Assembly (NCBI RefSeq): GCF_900112045.1
Contig: NZ_FOJW01000018.1
Span: 1-59,581, forward strand
DNA: 59,581 bases
Source of the DNA: Lentibacillus halodurans
GTDB lineage: Bacteria; Bacillota; Bacilli; Bacillales; Amphibacillaceae
Reading direction: 5' to 3'
The notes beneath the pieces were generated by a model. That model did no database searches. It was not told the origin of the DNA and was given only the letters and a program-made list of their open reading frames with translations. This document shows, piece by piece, positions 26,867-34,954 of this stretch. Numbering within the stretch: position 1 is the stretch's first letter; each line of letters begins with the position of its first letter. The translations under genes and the position numbers were made by a program.

Positions 26867-28822
26867 ATGTTCAAGGAAATAAATTTACCAATCAATGATC
26901 AAATTTTAACAAGATTAAAAGATGCGATCGTGTTTGTCCGGCAAAATGGAGAGGTCATTCGCGGCAATGATGCTGCGTACGCTCTATTAAAAATGGATGA
27001 TGAAAATGAAAAATCTATTTATGAATATCTTGACTTTCGTCTGTTGCAGGAAAATGATGAAACCCATCTTTTAATGGAGTTAAAAAATCAAAACGGGAAA
27101 TTGATAGAAGTGAAGGCTATCCGTACTGGAAAAGATATTTATTGTCTGATCATTAGTGAACTTTCCATCACTGACAAAACAGACGAATTAAAGCGTCATA
27201 TCAACAATCAGGTCTATAACAATTCAGAAGGGATTGTCATGTATGAAGGCAATCGCATTATTGATTGTGATCAGACATTTTCGGATATGTTCGGATATAC
27301 CGAAGAAGAGATAAAAAATATGGACATTTCCCAGCTGATTGATGACAGAGGTTTCCATCAGCTGCCCGATATTCATTTATATCCTGAAAGACCATATGAA
27401 TTAACAGGTGTTCGAAAAGATTCCTCAACCTTCTATTTTGAAATAATGGGACTTCCGTATAATAACCATGGCAATATAATCAGAGTCGCAGTTATTAAAG
27501 ATATTACCAACCGGATTGAGAATGAGAAACGGATTGAATACATGGCCTATTATGATGAGCTTACCGATTTACCGCATTGGAATTTTTTCAATAAGGTTTT
27601 AAAAGAAGCTGTGAATGAAGCAGAAAAAAACCAGCAAATGCTGGCAGTTTATTTTATTGACTTGAATTACTTCAAGGAGATCAATGATACATTTGGCTAT
27701 GCCTTTGGAGATAAGCTATTAAGGGCATGCGGGGATCGGTTTAAAACATTTTTGAATACGAATACATTTATTGCTAGAATGAGTGGCGATGAATTTCTCA
27801 TTCTGTATCGTTGTCCAAAAGATCAGGATGCTGTTGCTGCCTTTGCAGAAAAATTAATGACCGCTTTTGAGAAACCAATTAAAATGAACGATTATGAAAT
27901 TTTCACGTCGATCAGTATCGGAATTAGTATCTATCCTGAAAATGGAACATCAGCGAATGACCTGATCAAGCACGCTGATTCAGCCATGTATGTTATCAAG
28001 GAAAAGCATGGAAGTAACTACAATATTTTTGAATTATCCATTGCGGAAAATTTTAAAGCCATGTTAACAATGGAGCGTGAACTGCGGAAAGCTTTAATGG
28101 AGGGCCAGTTTGAGCTTCATTATCAGCCGCAAAAAAGTCTTGATTCCAATAAAATTGTAGGTGTGGAGGCATTACTGCGCTGGAAGCACCCCCTGAAGTC
28201 GTACATACCCCCGGATAAGTTTATCGGTCTTGCGGAAAAAACCGGACTAATCATTGATATCGGAGACTGGGTTTTAAAGGAGGCCTGCAGACAAAATAAA
28301 ACGTGGCAAGACAAAGGATTTCAGCCTGTCATTGTGAGTGTGAACTTGTCTGCCAAGCAATTTTATCAAAAAGGATTAGTGGAAAAAGTCGAGCATATCC
28401 TGAATGAAACAGGTCTTGCACCAAAATACCTGGAGCTGGAAATAACCGAAACCATGGCCATGACGAATGAGGAAAATATTCTTGAAACGATGCATTGCCT
28501 GCGTAAGCTTGGTGTTTTTGTTTCAATTGATGATTTCGGTACCGGCTATTCATCGTTCAAGTATTTAAGTGTTTTCCCGATAACGAAATTAAAAATTGAT
28601 AAAATGTTTATTAATGAAAATCGGGAACAAAACCAGGCAATTGTCAAATCCATTATTCATATGTCTCATTCATTGGACATGAAGGTGATCGCTGAAGGTG
28701 TTGAAACAATCGAACAGCTCAAGTTTCTGACAGAAGAAAAATGTGATGAAATGCAAGGTTTTTATTTCAGTAAGCCATTGCCGCCTGAGAAGTTGACTAA
28801 ATTACTCCAAACAGTTGGTTAA
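26867..28822 (+). CDS. PAS-GGDEF-EAL cyclic-di-GMP signalling protein
   Basis: 651 residues, no membrane helix, so cytosolic. A weak PAS-like segment (about 10-105), a clear PAS domain (about 110-220, EGIVMYEGNRIIDCDQTFSDMFGY), a GGDEF domain with the motif SGDEF (residues 306-310), and an EAL domain with intact E434-A-L and loop-6 DDFGTGYSSFKYL. The EAL part should hydrolyse c-di-GMP. Serine in the first GGDEF position is tolerated in some active cyclases, so the cyclase state is open. The ATG at 26867 follows CCAGGAGGG; an upstream TTG at 26834 is less likely. A PilZ protein, a c-di-GMP receptor type, is encoded at 32.4 kb. Confidence 0.93.
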   Translation: MFKEINLPINDQILTRLKDAIVFVRQNGEVIRGNDAAYALLKMDDENEKSIYEYLDFRLLQENDETHLLMELKNQNGKLIEVKAIRTGKDIYCLIISELSITDKTDELKRHINNQVYNNSEGIVMYEGNRIIDCDQTFSDMFGYTEEEIKNMDISQLIDDRGFHQLPDIHLYPERPYELTGVRKDSSTFYFEIMGLPYNNHGNIIRVAVIKDITNRIENEKRIEYMAYYDELTDLPHWNFFNKVLKEAVNEAEKNQQMLAVYFIDLNYFKEINDTFGYAFGDKLLRACGDRFKTFLNTNTFIARMSGDEFLILYRCPKDQDAVAAFAEKLMTAFEKPIKMNDYEIFTSISIGISIYPENGTSANDLIKHADSAMYVIKEKHGSNYNIFELSIAENFKAMLTMERELRKALMEGQFELHYQPQKSLDSNKIVGVEALLRWKHPLKSYIPPDKFIGLAEKTGLIIDIGDWVLKEACRQNKTWQDKGFQPVIVSVNLSAKQFYQKGLVEKVEHILNETGLAPKYLELEITETMAMTNEENILETMHCLRKLGVFVSIDDFGTGYSSFKYLSVFPITKLKIDKMFINENREQNQAIVKSIIHMSHSLDMKVIAEGVETIEQLKFLTEEKCDEMQGFYFSKPLPPEKLTKLLQTVG

Positions 28823-28953
28823 GCGGAAACACAGGACATTTCCACTCAGCTGGGGAACTCGCGATTAACCTGCTCGGTGTATCTGTCAACGCTCCTGATA
28901 AATAGAGCTCATGCTTGATCAGCACAACTAAGTTTTAAAAAAATAATGACAGA

Positions 28954-30096
28954 TTAACTTTCATTTGATTCATTGATTTTTAAAATTTTCAACTGATCAT
29001 TTTCCTGTCCAATCGTAAGCTCATAGGTTATGTCATGTTCTTTGGTTTCTTCCTGTTCAGGCGTTTTTGCCTTCGCTGATACAGCGACAGTTGTTTTGAT
29101 TTGATTATCTTCTGTAACGGTGCTTGACAAATCGGAATATTCCAGGTCCATATAATAGATGTAGCCTTCGCGGAAATCAGCGTAAGAATTGGCTGATTGC
29201 ATGTTACTGCCTAGTAGCGTATAAGCACCAACATAATCTCTGATGCTGATACTTTCAAAAAAGTATTCCGCCACGTACTCTGCATCTTCAATAAGTTGAT
29301 CAGGGTTGGTGGAACCGGTGATATCGTCAGTGTATTTAAAGTCTAGCTGGTCATTTTGTGCTTCGTTTGACCATCTAGTGATTTGTTTATAAACATCATC
29401 AACCGGAATACTGAATCCAATGGTTCCATCATTTGTACCAACAGCATTAATACCGATCACATTTCCCGTTTCACGATTAATTAATGGCCCTCCGCTGTTT
29501 CCGTCGGTTATTTGTGCAGATATCTGATAGGCATTCTCATAGCTGAACCCATCAACCGAGAAATTACGCTCTGTTCCGGATATAATCCCCAATGTGACTG
29601 TATTTTGAAAACCGTGCGGACTGCCCAGTGCTATCACTTCATCGCCTGTTTCAGCCTGTTTTTCAGCATCGATATTTAAAGTGCTCTGATCAGCCAGCTG
29701 CGGTACTCGTATGACGGCCACATCGGTGTTTTCTCCCGCCCCAATGACTGCACCTGGATAAATGTGCCCGTTGGCTGTCCGCACATTAATAACGTCTGCA
29801 TCTTTTACAACGTGAGCATTTGTAATAATATCCCCTTGTCCGTTATATAAAAACCCGGATCCAGTCACGGTACTTTGCTCGTTCTGTCCTTCTATTTGCA
29901 CGACACTTTTCTCAGCTTTATGAATGATCGATTTCAGATCAAGGCTTTGCGTATTTGATTCCACTTTGTTGATGACCGGATTGTTGACCGAAATGGTATT
30001 GGGCTGCCATATGTTGTTCATAGCAGCCAACGTAATGATTCCCGCGACAACAAGCAATAAAGAAACAATCACCGGCCCTCTTTGTTTTTTATGCAT
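28954..30096 (-). CDS. Membrane-anchored trypsin-like serine protease (S1C/HtrA-like, no PDZ)
   Basis: 380 residues. One N-terminal membrane helix (about 8-26), then a trypsin-fold domain with the triad visible: His in TNAHVV, Asp in TDVAVIRV, Ser in DGNSGGPL. No PDZ domain follows; instead residues ~265-380 form a separate domain (DAEYVAEYFFESISIRDYVGAYTLLG) that resembles an NTF2-like fold. It should act outside the membrane, on envelope or misfolded proteins. It starts 24 bases after the stop of the zinc-ribbon repeat protein, in one operon with it. Confidence 0.85.
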   Translation of the reverse strand: MHKKQRGPVIVSLLLVVAGIITLAAMNNIWQPNTISVNNPVINKVESNTQSLDLKSIIHKAEKSVVQIEGQNEQSTVTGSGFLYNGQGDIITNAHVVKDADVINVRTANGHIYPGAVIGAGENTDVAVIRVPQLADQSTLNIDAEKQAETGDEVIALGSPHGFQNTVTLGIISGTERNFSVDGFSYENAYQISAQITDGNSGGPLINRETGNVIGINAVGTNDGTIGFSIPVDDVYKQITRWSNEAQNDQLDFKYTDDITGSTNPDQLIEDAEYVAEYFFESISIRDYVGAYTLLGSNMQSANSYADFREGYIYYMDLEYSDLSSTVTEDNQIKTTVAVSAKAKTPEQEETKEHDITYELTIGQENDQLKILKINESNES

Positions 30097-30120
30097 ATGT
30101 TCACCTCATTGATTGCGTTC

Positions 30121-31293
30121 CTATTGTTGTTGATCAGTATACCACCTGATTTTATCCACTTTTAGGCTGATATCTTCTTCGTTCTCGTCAATATCAAAGT
30201 GGGTGAACTCAAATTCGCCAACATCATTTGGATAAAGTGTTTCCGGATAGACATATATTTCGTTTGATAAAAAGACTTCGTCATGAATAGACAAATCATA
30301 TTGGACAAGAATCGAATTGATAGGGATGGTGGCGACACTTTTTACTTTTCCTTTTATGACCACTTTTCCTTGTTCATCAGTTTCAACATCGGCCGAAACA
30401 AGTTCAATTGCATCGTTTTCATTCAATTCTCGTTCTTCTTCGGCAGAACTGATTGCTTGTTCAATCCGCTGGCGCTGGGCTGTTTCGAAAGCTGTTTTTT
30501 CCTTATCAATTGTTGTTTTCAGGCTTTGCAGTTTTTCAGAGTCCGGTACGTATTTCAATCCGTCTTCCACCAATAATAAAGCATCTGAAAACTGGTTTTC
30601 ATTCAATTGCTCGCTTGCTTGAGAAAAAGTATAATCTACAATCCGGGTTCGAATGGAAGCCGCTATGTCGGCAGCTTCATCGGCTTGTATGGCTTCTCCT
30701 TCCCATAATAAAGTTTTTAATTCGTTGATGCCCGGCTCCTGCTCCAGTTTATATTTAAGCTGTTCCAATTTTATGGTATTGCGTTTTGCTGTCAGCTTGT
30801 TGATTAAAGGGGTCACTGCATCACCATTATAATTCGTTAAATTGTTTTCAGCTTCATTGATAATTGACAGGGCATCGTGAAATTCCTGTTTTTCCAGAAG
30901 CTGTGCTGCCTGATTTATATTTTTTTCAGTATCCAGTGCTGTCTGGACGAAACCTAACGCCATGTCGGCTTGAGAAAAAGACTGATTAAGTTCAAGGGCA
31001 GACTCCAGATGTTTGCTTGCTTCCTGGTATTGTTCCTCTACAGCACTTTCCTCAGCCATTTTATATAATTCCTTGGTCTCAGTTGTCTGATGCTGTAAAA
31101 AAACGTAATAAATACCAGTCGTTATGACGATAAGCGTAAAAATGGATATCGGTATATACCAGTATTTGTTGAATGTTTTTCTGTTTTCGAGCCGTTCATA
31201 CATGTCTTCCGGCAGTTTTTTGCCGCATTTAATGCAATAGGACTCATGATCACGTACTTTTGTGCCACAATAAGGACAGTGGTGCATCATCAT
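30121..31293 (-). CDS. Zinc-ribbon, single-TM, helical-repeat protein
   Basis: 390 residues. An N-terminal zinc ribbon with two CxxC motifs (CPYCG and CIKCG), one membrane helix (about 47-66), a long helical region of TPR-like repeats (about 75-285, e.g. YQEASKHLESALELNQSFSQ, LLEKQEFHDALSIINEAENN) and a C-terminal beta domain (about 290-390) similar to FxLYD-type domains (GKVVIKGKVKSVATIPINSI). The topology implied is zinc ribbon in the cytosol and repeats plus beta domain outside. Three ATG codons in a row open the frame. The protease gene follows 24 bases later, so the repeat part may present substrates to, or regulate, the protease; that is inference. Confidence 0.75.
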   Translation of the reverse strand: MMMHHCPYCGTKVRDHESYCIKCGKKLPEDMYERLENRKTFNKYWYIPISIFTLIVITTGIYYVFLQHQTTETKELYKMAEESAVEEQYQEASKHLESALELNQSFSQADMALGFVQTALDTEKNINQAAQLLEKQEFHDALSIINEAENNLTNYNGDAVTPLINKLTAKRNTIKLEQLKYKLEQEPGINELKTLLWEGEAIQADEAADIAASIRTRIVDYTFSQASEQLNENQFSDALLLVEDGLKYVPDSEKLQSLKTTIDKEKTAFETAQRQRIEQAISSAEEERELNENDAIELVSADVETDEQGKVVIKGKVKSVATIPINSILVQYDLSIHDEVFLSNEIYVYPETLYPNDVGEFEFTHFDIDENEEDISLKVDKIRWYTDQQQ

Positions 31294-31445
31294 ACCTGCT
31301 TTCCATTGTACTTGCTAAAGTTAAGCCGTTTAATGTTCTATCCTCAGTTTATCATATTTTCACTTTCATTAGGGCAGGGAAATTGATATGATAAGGAAGA
31401 AAAGTCTAGCTTTCTACATATCATGCAAGAAGGAGGTATAAACGT

Positions 31446-31532
31446 ATGGAAATATGGGAAACAGCTTTTGGTATCATTTGTTTCGGGGTACTCGTGCTTA
31501 ATATTGGTTACTGTATATTTGATAATGAATAA
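31446..31532 (+). CDS. 28-residue membrane microprotein
   Basis: Sequence MEIWETAFGIICFGVLVLNI continuing to GYCIFDNE. It is essentially one membrane helix with short acidic ends and two cysteines. The ribosome site is excellent (GAAGGAGGTATAAACGT before ATG). A 9-bp-stem hairpin follows 6 bases after the stop. It stands alone between a divergent zinc-ribbon gene and the tandem repeats. Function is unknown. Confidence 0.6.
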   Translation: MEIWETAFGIICFGVLVLNIGYCIFDNE

Positions 31533-31538
31533 ATATGA

Positions 31539-31571
31539 GGGTCAGACAAACTCATGGTAAGTCTGACCCGG
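31539..31571 (+). terminator. Hairpin after the 28-residue gene
   Basis: GGGTCAGAC (31539-31547) pairs perfectly with GTCTGACCC (31561-31569) around a 13-base loop; only GGGTTT follows, so the T tract is short. The tandem repeat block starts here. Confidence 0.55.
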
Positions 31572-31849
31572 GTTTCACTTTACCCCACCATAACAGCCAG
31601 TAAGTCCCCCATTAATATAATCCTTAATGTTTGAAAATTGTGCGGGGAACAACTCCCCGTCAATGTCCGATTCAGTTCAACTAACATTCAGCGGGAAGGG
31701 CGTCCGCTGAATGAAGTTTCACTTTATCCCGCATATAACGGGGAGTAATCCCCCCTCGCAAACGGGGGCAAACTCCCCGTCAATGTCCGATTCGGTTCAA
31801 CTAACATTCAGCGGGAAAAGCGTCCGCTGAATGAAGTTTCACTTTATCA
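31572..31849 (-). repeat. Dispersed hairpin repeat, two tandem copies (D and C)
   Basis: Two ~120-bp units in the same orientation (minus). The last ~80 bases of each are nearly identical (31650-31729 and 31770-31849): CTCCCCGTCAATGTCCGATT, TTCAACTAACATTCAGCGGG, CGTCCGCTGAATGAAG, TTTCACTTTATC. Each contains a CATTCAGCGG/CCGCTGAATG hairpin and a second hairpin with CGGGGAGT/ACTCCCCG arms. The outer edge overlaps the 3' end of lepB and supplies its stop codon. Confidence 0.85.
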
Positions 31850-32363
31850 TAGACCATTCATTGAACGGAAAAATGATGAACTCTGATTTTCCAGTTATGT
31901 TTTCTTCACTAATAAAACCGAGCCCATTTCTGCTGTCTTTACTTAACTTCCTGTTATCACCCATTACGAAATAACTGTTCTCCGGTATTTGAATCGGCCC
32001 AAATTGACCGGTGTTGTTAAGTTCGTTATCCGTAATAAATGATTGGTCATATGGCTCTCCATCAATATATAACGTTTGATTTTTAACGGCAACCGTTTCT
32101 CCGGGCAGTGCGATCACCCGTTTAACATAATTTTTCTGCGGTCGGTTGATAATGACGATGTCTCCCCGTTCAGGTTCATTGAATAGATAGGTCAATTTAT
32201 TGAAAAGAACTGTTTCGCCATTTTCAAGGGTGGGTTCCATGCTCTCCCCGTCAACGACAGAGGTGACAAACACGAACGAGCGAAGGACAAAAGCAATTAA
32301 GATGGCTATGAGTATAGCTTTTGTCCACTCTTTCCATCCATTTTTCCGTTCTGATTTTCCCAA
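31839..32363 (-). CDS. lepB: Signal peptidase I
   Basis: 174 residues from the TTG at 32363, which follows GGAAAGGA; the longer frame from 32438 would overlap the upstream gene and has no ribosome site. One N-terminal membrane helix (about 12-32), catalytic serine in DGESMEPTL, the general-base lysine in YVKRVIALPGE, box D/E in GDNRKLSKDSRNGLG. It removes signal peptides on the outer face of the membrane. The last residues (SMIK) and the TGA stop fall in the repeat described at 31572-31849. It is co-directional with the PilZ gene upstream (47-bp gap). Confidence 0.93.
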   Translation of the reverse strand: MGKSERKNGWKEWTKAILIAILIAFVLRSFVFVTSVVDGESMEPTLENGETVLFNKLTYLFNEPERGDIVIINRPQKNYVKRVIALPGETVAVKNQTLYIDGEPYDQSFITDNELNNTGQFGPIQIPENSYFVMGDNRKLSKDSRNGLGFISEENITGKSEFIIFPFNEWSMIK

Positions 32364-32409
32364 CTGACAACATCCTTTCCTGTTGTTTCCTTTCAAATGA
32401 TTAAGCTGC

Positions 32410-32766
32410 CTACTTGTTTTTCGTTGCTTTCTTGGCAATTTGTTTCAGTTCTCTTGTCATGCTTTCTTTATATTCTTCATCCGTGTTGAGGTGGACGCCA
32501 AGTTCACATGATCGGGGATATTTTTTTATCCATACAATTACACCTGCTGCTTGAAAGAGGGCAGTATTCAGCCGGAATGAAAGGAAGATGTTTGTATGCT
32601 TTTTCAAGTTGACAGTGTTTGGGCAGAATAGTTTGGCCCCCTGATTGCTTACATCCAGAACCTCTACGTCAGTTGTTACTTTGCTGTATGTTTCGCTTCT
32701 TGTCAGTTTTCCGGCAACCGGCTGATGAAATACAAATCGATAAGATTCATTTCGTTTATAATACAT
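32410..32766 (-). CDS. PilZ domain protein
   Basis: 118 residues. The start MYYKRNESYRF carries the arginine motif and VLDVSNQGAKLF the DxSxxG motif that together bind c-di-GMP in PilZ domains; RLNTALFQAAGVIVWIKKYP and CELGVHL complete the barrel. It is a single-domain cytosolic receptor with a lysine-rich tail. It lies upstream of lepB and divergent from the Spo0E-like gene. The partner it controls is not evident. Confidence 0.85.
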   Translation of the reverse strand: MYYKRNESYRFVFHQPVAGKLTRSETYSKVTTDVEVLDVSNQGAKLFCPNTVNLKKHTNIFLSFRLNTALFQAAGVIVWIKKYPRSCELGVHLNTDEEYKESMTRELKQIAKKATKNK

Positions 32767-32819
32767 GTTGATCTTCCTTCCAAAATAAAAGAAATTTTTC
32801 CAATAATTTCAATTGAAAC

Positions 32820-32849
32820 TTGTCATTTTTTGTTGAAGTATGCTAAAGT
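32820..32849 (+). promoter_or_regulatory. Promoter of the Spo0E-like gene
   Basis: TTGTCA (32820-32825), an 18-bp spacer, and TAAAGT (32844-32849) preceded by TG at the extended -10 position (TGCTAAAGT). Confidence 0.5.
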
Positions 32850-32887
32850 TAAGTAAGCTATTAAATGGAGGTGCTATTTAAATCACA

Positions 32888-33067
32888 ATGTGTGCTGCAG
32901 ACAAGCTTTTGGAACGCATCGAATTTTTGCGAAATAAAATGACAAATATTGCTATTGACAAAGGTTTTACAAGTTCGGAAGCTATTACGACCAGTCAGGA
33001 ATTGGACAAGCTGTTAAATCTTTACGAATCTATGAAACAAACGAACAGCCAGAAAAAAGTAGAGTAG
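32888..33067 (+). CDS. Spo0E-like aspartyl-phosphate phosphatase
   Basis: 59 residues, MCAADKLLERIEFLRNKMTN... with the family motif SQELDKLLNLYE (residues 36-47), which in Spo0E-like phosphatases contacts phosphorylated Spo0A. It should act as two antiparallel helices that dephosphorylate Spo0A~P and so delay sporulation. The ATG at 32888 is 14 bases from GGAGGTG (32867-32873), longer than usual; a stop codon 7 bases upstream in frame rules out most earlier starts. It converges on patA, whose stop is 10 bp away. Confidence 0.85.
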   Translation: MCAADKLLERIEFLRNKMTNIAIDKGFTSSEAITTSQELDKLLNLYESMKQTNSQKKVE

Positions 33068-33076
33068 TTTTCCAGG

Positions 33077-34240
33077 CTAGATGATCCTTTCCCTCCTTAA
33101 AAACGATTCAAGCCGATCAAGACCTGTTTTGATTGTGTTCATATCATATGCGTAGGACAGGCGCATATAACCTTCCCCTTTGGAAGAGAATGAACTTCCC
33201 GGTACCAGTGCAACTTTTCCCTTCCGCACTAGGTCGATTCCCAGTTGTAATGATGAAGTATGCTCGACAGGGAATGCCGGGAAAAAGTAGAATGCCCCGT
33301 CAGGTTTGTATACCTCGAGTCCCATTTCCACTAATCGGTTGTATACGTAGTCCCGTCTTTTTTGATATTCACTGCGCATAGCGGCTGGGTCATGCACACC
33401 TTCAGTCAAAGCTTCCAGTGCAGCATACTGGCTGATGGATGAAGCGCATGATACGTTATACTGGTGAACCTTGAGCATGTGCCGGGCCAGCCATTCCGGA
33501 GCCAGGGCATAGCCAATCCGGAATCCAGTCATTGCATGTGACTTGGAAACCCCATTAATCACAATTGTCCGGTCTCCAACGCCAGCAAAACTAGCAATCG
33601 ACGTATGCCTCCAATCGTATACCAATTCACTATATATCTCATCAGCCAAAATAAAAATATTTTTTTGTTCCAGGACGGAAACAAGCTCCTGAAGTTCTTC
33701 TTTTGTAAAAGACACCCCTGTAGGATTGGAAGGGTAAGGTAGGACAACACACTTTGTTTTTGCTGTAATATGTCTTTCCAGATTTTCCCTGGTCAGCTTA
33801 AAATGATCCGTTGATGTATCAGCATATACAGTCGTGGCGCCCGCGAGTTTGATCAATGGCTCGTAACCAGGGTAAATGGGCGCCGGAAGAATGACCTCAT
33901 CACCCTGTTCGAGAATGGTTCGCAATGCTATGTCAATCGCCTGTGATGCACCGGTTGTCACAATTATTTCCGACTTTGGTTCATAGCGTATACCATACTG
34001 ATTCTGATAGTACGCCCCTATGGCAGTACGCAGTTCCATAATTCCAGCATTAGGAGTGTACATCGTTTTATTTTGATCTAATGCATGGTTAGCAGCGTTT
34101 TTTACATGTTCGGGTGTATGAAAGTCAGGCTGTCCGATCGTAAGTGATGTAACATTTTGCTCATCAGATACCATGTTGAAAAATTTGCGGATTCCCGATA
34201 TCTCTAAGTTTTCAGCGGTTTTGTTCAGTTGTGGCCGCAT
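33077..34240 (-). CDS. patA: Aminotransferase A (class I), N-acetyl-LL-diaminopimelate aminotransferase
   Basis: 387 residues, class I/II PLP aminotransferase fold. PYPSNPTGVSF and ILADEIYSEL (PLP-ring aspartate) and VSKSHAMTGFRIGY with the PLP-binding lysine are present. The order and style match PatA of Bacillus, which converts N-acetyl-2-amino-6-oxopimelate to N-acetyl-diaminopimelate. The enzymes before and after that step, DapD/DapH and DapL, are encoded at 40.9-42.8 kb, so the acetylase branch of lysine and cell-wall synthesis is complete for these three steps in the window. Confidence 0.88.
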   Translation of the reverse strand: MRPQLNKTAENLEISGIRKFFNMVSDEQNVTSLTIGQPDFHTPEHVKNAANHALDQNKTMYTPNAGIMELRTAIGAYYQNQYGIRYEPKSEIIVTTGASQAIDIALRTILEQGDEVILPAPIYPGYEPLIKLAGATTVYADTSTDHFKLTRENLERHITAKTKCVVLPYPSNPTGVSFTKEELQELVSVLEQKNIFILADEIYSELVYDWRHTSIASFAGVGDRTIVINGVSKSHAMTGFRIGYALAPEWLARHMLKVHQYNVSCASSISQYAALEALTEGVHDPAAMRSEYQKRRDYVYNRLVEMGLEVYKPDGAFYFFPAFPVEHTSSLQLGIDLVRKGKVALVPGSSFSSKGEGYMRLSYAYDMNTIKTGLDRLESFLRRERII

Positions 34241-34354
34241 GTCGAAACCTCCAAAAAAGTAAAATGTTTATAAAATGTTCAAATAATTTCGATTTATGAT
34301 GTATGGAATAGGGTATAATATAATTAACACACGAATAAAGGAGTGTATAAAAAT

Positions 34355-34507
34355 ATGCGTCCAAAATATCAAAGTTTTGAAGAACTGGTTCAGCAAAATA
34401 AACAAGAACTGTGGGAAGATGAATATAAATTAAACCAGATTGAACAACGTCTCGATAAAAAAGTGACCAGTCAACAATCCGATAAAATGGGTCGATTACC
34501 ATCATAA
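34355..34507 (+). CDS. FbpB-like small protein
   Basis: 50 residues: MRPKYQSFEELVQQNKQELW followed by EDEYKLNQIEQRLDKKV. The pattern SFEELVxxNKxEL...IExRL is that of the FbpB family of small basic proteins, which in B. subtilis help the FsrA small RNA in the iron-sparing response. AAAGGAGTG lies 11 bases before the ATG and TATAAT at 34314-34319. No Fur box is evident, so iron control cannot be claimed. This copy is less basic than FbpB. Confidence 0.65.
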   Translation: MRPKYQSFEELVQQNKQELWEDEYKLNQIEQRLDKKVTSQQSDKMGRLPS

Positions 34508-34558
34508 GCCTATGATACCATAAAGTAACCGTCTGAACCATTTTTATATTTACAAAGC

Positions 34559-34597
34559 AAGAGGGTGGAAGGCATCCAGGAATGCTCCCGCCCTCTT
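34559..34597. terminator. GC-rich hairpin after the FbpB-like gene
   Basis: AAGAGGGTGG (34559-34568) pairs with CCGCCCTCTT (34588-34597) with one T-G pair. It also overlaps the 3' remnant of the decayed gene on the other strand. Confidence 0.5.
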
Positions 34598-34930
34598 GTA
34601 TTTCTTAAAGATGTTTGAACAATACATGTCCAGATAAAGAATGTATCTGTTTCTAGTTCTGCCAGCCTTGCATAAGTGATGCGATATGAATTGCATGCAT
34701 CATTCGGTCGCTCAAATCTATCGGTGATTTCTAGCATACGTTTCAGGATGTTACCGGAAGCGTCATGTTCATCCTCCAGTCCGCCATTTGCTCATGGATT
34801 CGCCTTAGAAGTTCGTCACCCGGATGTTCTTCATACGCTTTAATTAAGGTGAAGCTCTTTTCTCTTCCTCCTTGACTGTGTGCTCTTCCATATCAGCTTT
34901 AAATGCATTGTAAAGTCGATGCAGCTCTTA
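34560..34930 (-). pseudogene. Decayed RIC/ScdA-type iron-sulfur-cluster repair protein (C-terminal part)
   Basis: Reading the minus strand from 34927 with two frame changes gives ELHRLYNAFKADMEEHTVKE, then LIKAYEEHPGDELLRRIHEQ, then EDEHDASGNILKRMLEITDR and CNSYRITYARLAELETDTF, the order of the hemerythrin-like di-iron domain of ScdA/RIC (YtfE). Two shifts (near 34853 and 34763) and loss of the HxHLENN motif near 34640 break it; the N-terminal part is missing. RIC proteins repair iron-sulfur clusters after nitrosative stress, so that function is lost at this locus. Confidence 0.8.
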
Positions 34931-34954
34931 TAAATATGATTGAACTTATTTCGA

